From the NCBI GenBank assembly GCA_034665745.1, contig JAXDJJ010000031.1, positions 1 to 15,522 of the forward strand: DNA of 15,522 nt. Reading direction: 5' to 3'. The notes under the pieces are model-generated. The model worked only from the letters and a program-made list of their open reading frames with translations, searched no databases and was not told the origin of the DNA. Of the stretch, positions 13,501-15,522 are shown piece after piece. This DNA comes from JAXDJJ01 sp034665745. GTDB lineage: Bacteria; Actinomycetota; CADDZG01; WHSQ01. The translations under genes and the position numbers were made by a program. The stretch's first letter is position 1. The number at the start of each line of letters is the position of its first letter.

Positions 13501-13753
13501 GGTACGCCCATCTCTTCCTTCGGAGGTGACGCTTGGCGACCCGCTTGATCGGCGAGGTCCCCGGCTCGACCGTGGACGCGTCATCGACCACGAGGACGTC
13601 GAGGTGGGGATAGGTCTGGGTCGCCAGCCCGACGAGGGCATCCGTCAGCCAGGCCCGCCCATCATGAGTGACGAGGATGGCCAGGATCCGAGGCAGCTCG
13701 GTGCCCTCGGCCCCCGGTTCGGGGCGCGCCATCTCAGCGGTAGTTGTTGACAT
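10589..13753 (-). CDS. Giant GT2 glycosyltransferase with polytopic membrane region (1054 aa)
   Basis: Family 2 glycosyltransferase fused to a large membrane part. The N-terminal GT-A domain (about 20-260) has ILVTHDG, the nucleotide-sugar acidic pair VVDDAS (D57/D58), the DxD-like IHDDA (D116/D117) and a C-terminal acceptor/base motif FSEDLDLCWR (E217/D218). Residues about 279-770 hold roughly ten or more hydrophobic segments. A hydrophilic domain (about 775-1015), probably extracytoplasmic, follows, and a last helix at about 1025-1045 ends in RRRAPLSEES. The layout fits transfer of a sugar from a nucleotide donor onto an envelope glycan or lipid-linked acceptor with work on both membrane faces; the sugar is unknown. 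It lies 30 nt after fbiC and overlaps the DUF5719-like gene. The start site has only weak ribosome signals. Confidence 0.9.
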   Translation of the reverse strand: MSTTTAEMARPEPGAEGTELPRILAILVTHDGRAWLTDALVGLATQTYPHLDVLVVDDASTVEPGTSPIKRVAKRHLRRKRWAYLKTPRSLGFGGAINWALSRVRVKADLLLFIHDDAALTPDSVEKMVGRMRADEATAIVGPKIVSWDDPTKLEEVGMAADRFGYPYKGLEADEIDLGQHDVSQEVFFVTSTCMLVRHDVFRQLRGWDARMRAFSEDLDLCWRARLAGYSVRVEPLAKARHAIALARGDRESKYEPYRYFIRRNRFRTVAKNAAGGRLVYLIPLLVLLTFVEMIGFIVLRQPREILNLARAMGWNIVNGFQTISERRRVQRSRVVPDRKFRRLTVRGSTRVRAYVGNQTERLEEAWGRRAETFAARREFLRGLGARSVGIAVLLLLVGVIGFLLGFRHFLWAPQAAIGELLPYPDRATALLRAWASPWQGVGLGQPGPAPTSLALLGLVPLLTFGAVGAAQKVLVLGLGLIAFVGAYHLIAEVADRRARLVSGFAYALGAVGYASMREGTLGAMVLGAAAPFVLHSFIRLTGWVRPPGWNRNRTIARVALGSAVAGAFVPGSLLLFAIVAVILAAFHAELGTARKSLLGLGSAFLGLLAGWILLLPWSWTWFSDGGALERLLTNPTSKTFAASYAGDGMASVILGQTPQGPVLVGLALTVLGLVAVLAGTGQRRRLALALWSVIATVGLIVAATGAGIFPPIASTPVEVGVLAALSFAGLAGLAAGAFRMDLPHRGFGWIHAATLGGLAAAALLATLGAVPALWHGEWAPGVGEGRENALVAAEIRQIFDADAQQVGQFRALWVGDKWSSDEPHVSLPASDHFLTGSRGHVSSDLFSRTTGEGQAALERVIASIEEGATDRGGRLLGSFNIRYVVLERAGGVHRWLNQRDLALVRDQPDFILLKNEIELRRAALYNEVPVYVRGLGDADPSVTSESGEIERGDAEQRAPSVFVADHASGPGVVFLAETRDPGWHARVGDRNLDRVDGGWGNAFEVPQAVEGELEIRYARDASDYVWLILVPLMWVVAIGGAFSRRRAPLSEES

Positions 13754-13783
13754 AGGTCCGGGAGGTTAGTGGGTAGGGCCAGC

Positions 13784-15522
13784 TCAGGCTGGAACGGTGT
13801 CGTACAGGGTGTTTCGCCGCCTCGGTACGCGGCCTATCGAGCGTATCAAGCGTTCCATCTCGACGGCATCGAGCTCTTGGCCGTGACTGGCTCCGGCCGC
13901 CCTCGAGATGTTCTCGTTCGTGAGGGTGCCCCCGAGGTCGTTGGCCCCCGCCTGGAGGGCCAGCTTGGCCCCTTCGACGCCCATCTTCACCCACGAGACC
14001 TGGATGTTGGGGATGTGTCCATGCAGCGCGATCCGGGCGCAGGCGTGCATCTTCAAACTCTCCTCGAACGACGGACCTCTGCGCGCCTTGCCCTTCAGGT
14101 AGATAGGGGCCGCCATATGTACGAACGGCAGCGGGACGAATTCGAACAGTCCGCCATTCGCGTCGGCGATCTCGCGGTGTAGGTCCCGAACCACAACGAG
14201 ATGCCGAGCCCAATTGAGTGGCCCTTCGACGGTCCCGAACATGATGGTTGCGTTCGAACGCAGTCCCAACGAGTGCGCGACCCGATGGACCTCACACCAT
14301 TGCTCCGTCGTGATCTTGTCCGGACAGATGAGGGCGCGGATCTCATCATCGAGGATCTCGGCGGCAGTGCCGGGCAACGTGGCCAAACCGGCATCACGCA
14401 ACTCGGTGAGGAAAGACTCGACCGAAACGCCACTCGTTTGCGCGCCTTGGAATACCTCGAGCGCGGTGAACGCGTGTACGTGCATCTGCGGAACCTCTTC
14501 TTTGACGGCCCTGAGGTACGCAACGTAGTTGTCCCCCGTGAACGAATGATGGATGCCGCCTTGCATGCACACTTCGGTCGCACCCGCGTCCCATGCCTCG
14601 CGTGCACGACCGGCAACCTCCTCGGGAGTTAGCAGATAGGGGGTGCCGCGAAGGTTGAGGGACTTCGGTCCTTTGGAGAACGCGCAGAAGCCACACCGGA
14701 AGTAGCACATGTTCGTGTAGTTGATGTTGCGATTCACGACGTACGTGACGTCATCACCAACCACCTTGCGACGGAACTCGTCCGCCACCGCGTAGAGGCG
14801 CTCGGTCTCGGCTCCGACCGCCGTGAACAGAAGGCTGATCTCGCTCTCGTCGAGTTCACCACCGGCTTCGGCCTTGTCCAAGGTAGCCATCACCTGCGGG
14901 CGCACGACGCGCCCGGGCACTCGCCACGCGCCAGAACGGGCCGCGGCAAGCGCGACGGTGGCCGACTCCGGAGGCGCGACGTCGACCCCCGAGAACCACT
15001 CCTCATCGGGCCTCCGGTAGCCCTCGGCGTCGATCGCATCGAGGACGGGCCCATGAAGTTTCGGTTCGATCCATCTATCGAGGTCTGCGGGAGCGGCGCA
15101 GTAAGACGGATAAACGGCAAGCCTCTCGCGCAGCACGAAGCCGTGCCCTTCGGTGACTGCATGAAGCTCGTCGAGCTTCGGCCACGGACGCTCCGGATTC
15201 ACGTGGTCCGGAGTGACGGGCGAAACGCCGCCCCAGTCGTTCAAACCTGCAGCGAGGTAGGTCCCATATTCATCCGGGGCGAGGTTCGGCGGCGCTTGGA
15301 TCCCAACGGACGGAGGAAGGATCACGCGCGCCAGTGCGATCGCGAGCCGCATGTCGTCCGCGGTCGGCTCTGGATGCAACGCCATCAGCGTGTCTGCTTT
15401 GGCACGGAAGTTCTGCACGATCACTTCCTGGATGTGTCCGTGTCGCTCGTGCGACTCTCTGGTCGCGAGCAACGCGTCGATGCGTTCGTCAAACGTCTCG
15501 CCGATACCGATGAGGATCCCGG
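13784..15522 (-). CDS. fbiC: FbiC: fused CofG/CofH 7,8-didemethyl-8-hydroxy-5-deazariboflavin synthase (5' end outside window)
   Basis: Makes FO, the deazaflavin core of coenzyme F420, from 5-amino-6-ribitylaminouracil and tyrosine. About 579 codons are visible; the start and the first radical-SAM cluster of CofG lie beyond the right edge. The CofG part shows GILIGIGET and HGHIQEVIVQNFRAK near the edge, then AGLNDWGGVSPVTPDHVNPE. After a linker, the CofH half carries the second radical-SAM motif CYFRCGFC (codons around 14684-14707) with ATEVCMQGGIHH and a C-terminal LGGTLTNENISRAAGA. A single-chain CofG-CofH is the actinobacterial form; archaea and cyanobacteria mostly keep two proteins. It leads the run fbiC, glycosyltransferase, DUF5719. 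Both radical-SAM halves appear intact as far as visible. Confidence 0.95.
   Translation of the reverse strand, partial: GILIGIGETFDERIDALLATRESHERHGHIQEVIVQNFRAKADTLMALHPEPTADDMRLAIALARVILPPSVGIQAPPNLAPDEYGTYLAAGLNDWGGVSPVTPDHVNPERPWPKLDELHAVTEGHGFVLRERLAVYPSYCAAPADLDRWIEPKLHGPVLDAIDAEGYRRPDEEWFSGVDVAPPESATVALAAARSGAWRVPGRVVRPQVMATLDKAEAGGELDESEISLLFTAVGAETERLYAVADEFRRKVVGDDVTYVVNRNINYTNMCYFRCGFCAFSKGPKSLNLRGTPYLLTPEEVAGRAREAWDAGATEVCMQGGIHHSFTGDNYVAYLRAVKEEVPQMHVHAFTALEVFQGAQTSGVSVESFLTELRDAGLATLPGTAAEILDDEIRALICPDKITTEQWCEVHRVAHSLGLRSNATIMFGTVEGPLNWARHLVVVRDLHREIADANGGLFEFVPLPFVHMAAPIYLKGKARRGPSFEESLKMHACARIALHGHIPNIQVSWVKMGVEGAKLALQAGANDLGGTLTNENISRAAGASHGQELDAVEMERLIRSIGRVPRRRNTLYDTVPA

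Noticed and set aside
1..15522. CRISPR array, tRNA or rRNA genes, integrase or transposase
   Set aside because: No regularly spaced repeats, no tRNA-like or rRNA-like stretches and no recombinase motifs in any frame examined.

Overview
The window comes from a GC-rich actinomycetote, probably an uncultured, deep-branching one. The evidence is a fused CofG/CofH (FbiC) coenzyme F420 enzyme, a DUF3499-type protein, a DUF5719-type protein behind a very large GT2 membrane glycosyltransferase, and a small exported protein with a LAxTG sorting signal. The genus cannot be told from the sequence. I see no CRISPR array, tRNA, rRNA, prophage or intact insertion sequence.

Left part (1-2177, all minus strand). 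Reading in the direction of transcription, there is a LAxTG-anchored small exported protein, a DUF3499-like Cys4 protein, a small DUF6788-like Cys protein, a 61-aa zinc-ribbon protein and a receiver-histidine kinase hybrid that runs off the left edge. A 10-bp inverted repeat resembling a DtxR/IdeR iron box overlaps the start codon of the DUF6788-like gene.

Middle (2178-5846). An alpha/beta hydrolase gene (plus strand) is followed by about 650 bp with no credible protein gene. The first part of that gap is C-rich and G-poor. The rest (about 3200-3690) folds on paper into a large structured RNA: tandem repeats, nested hairpins, a possible pseudoknot, a perfect 14-bp long-range stem and further hairpins. 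Its G-U pairs favour the plus strand. I could not assign it to a family, and it is the best candidate here for something undescribed. Convergent to it lie tryptophan 2,3-dioxygenase and, upstream of that, a membrane-anchored L,D-transpeptidase. These two share one reading frame and are separated only by a TAG, with no ATG, GTG or TTG where the dioxygenase should begin.

Right part (5847-15522). Cystathionine beta-synthase (plus) and a cystathionine gamma-lyase/synthase-type enzyme (minus) converge with overlapping stop codons. Together they make a reverse transsulfuration route from homocysteine to cysteine. A PuuD-like class I glutamine amidotransferase gene diverges from the lyase. The last block, all minus strand, is fbiC (entering from the right edge), then the 1054-aa GT2 glycosyltransferase, then the DUF5719-like protein, the last two coupled by an ATGA overlap. 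It links F420 biosynthesis to cell-envelope glycan assembly, an arrangement with echoes in other Actinomycetota.
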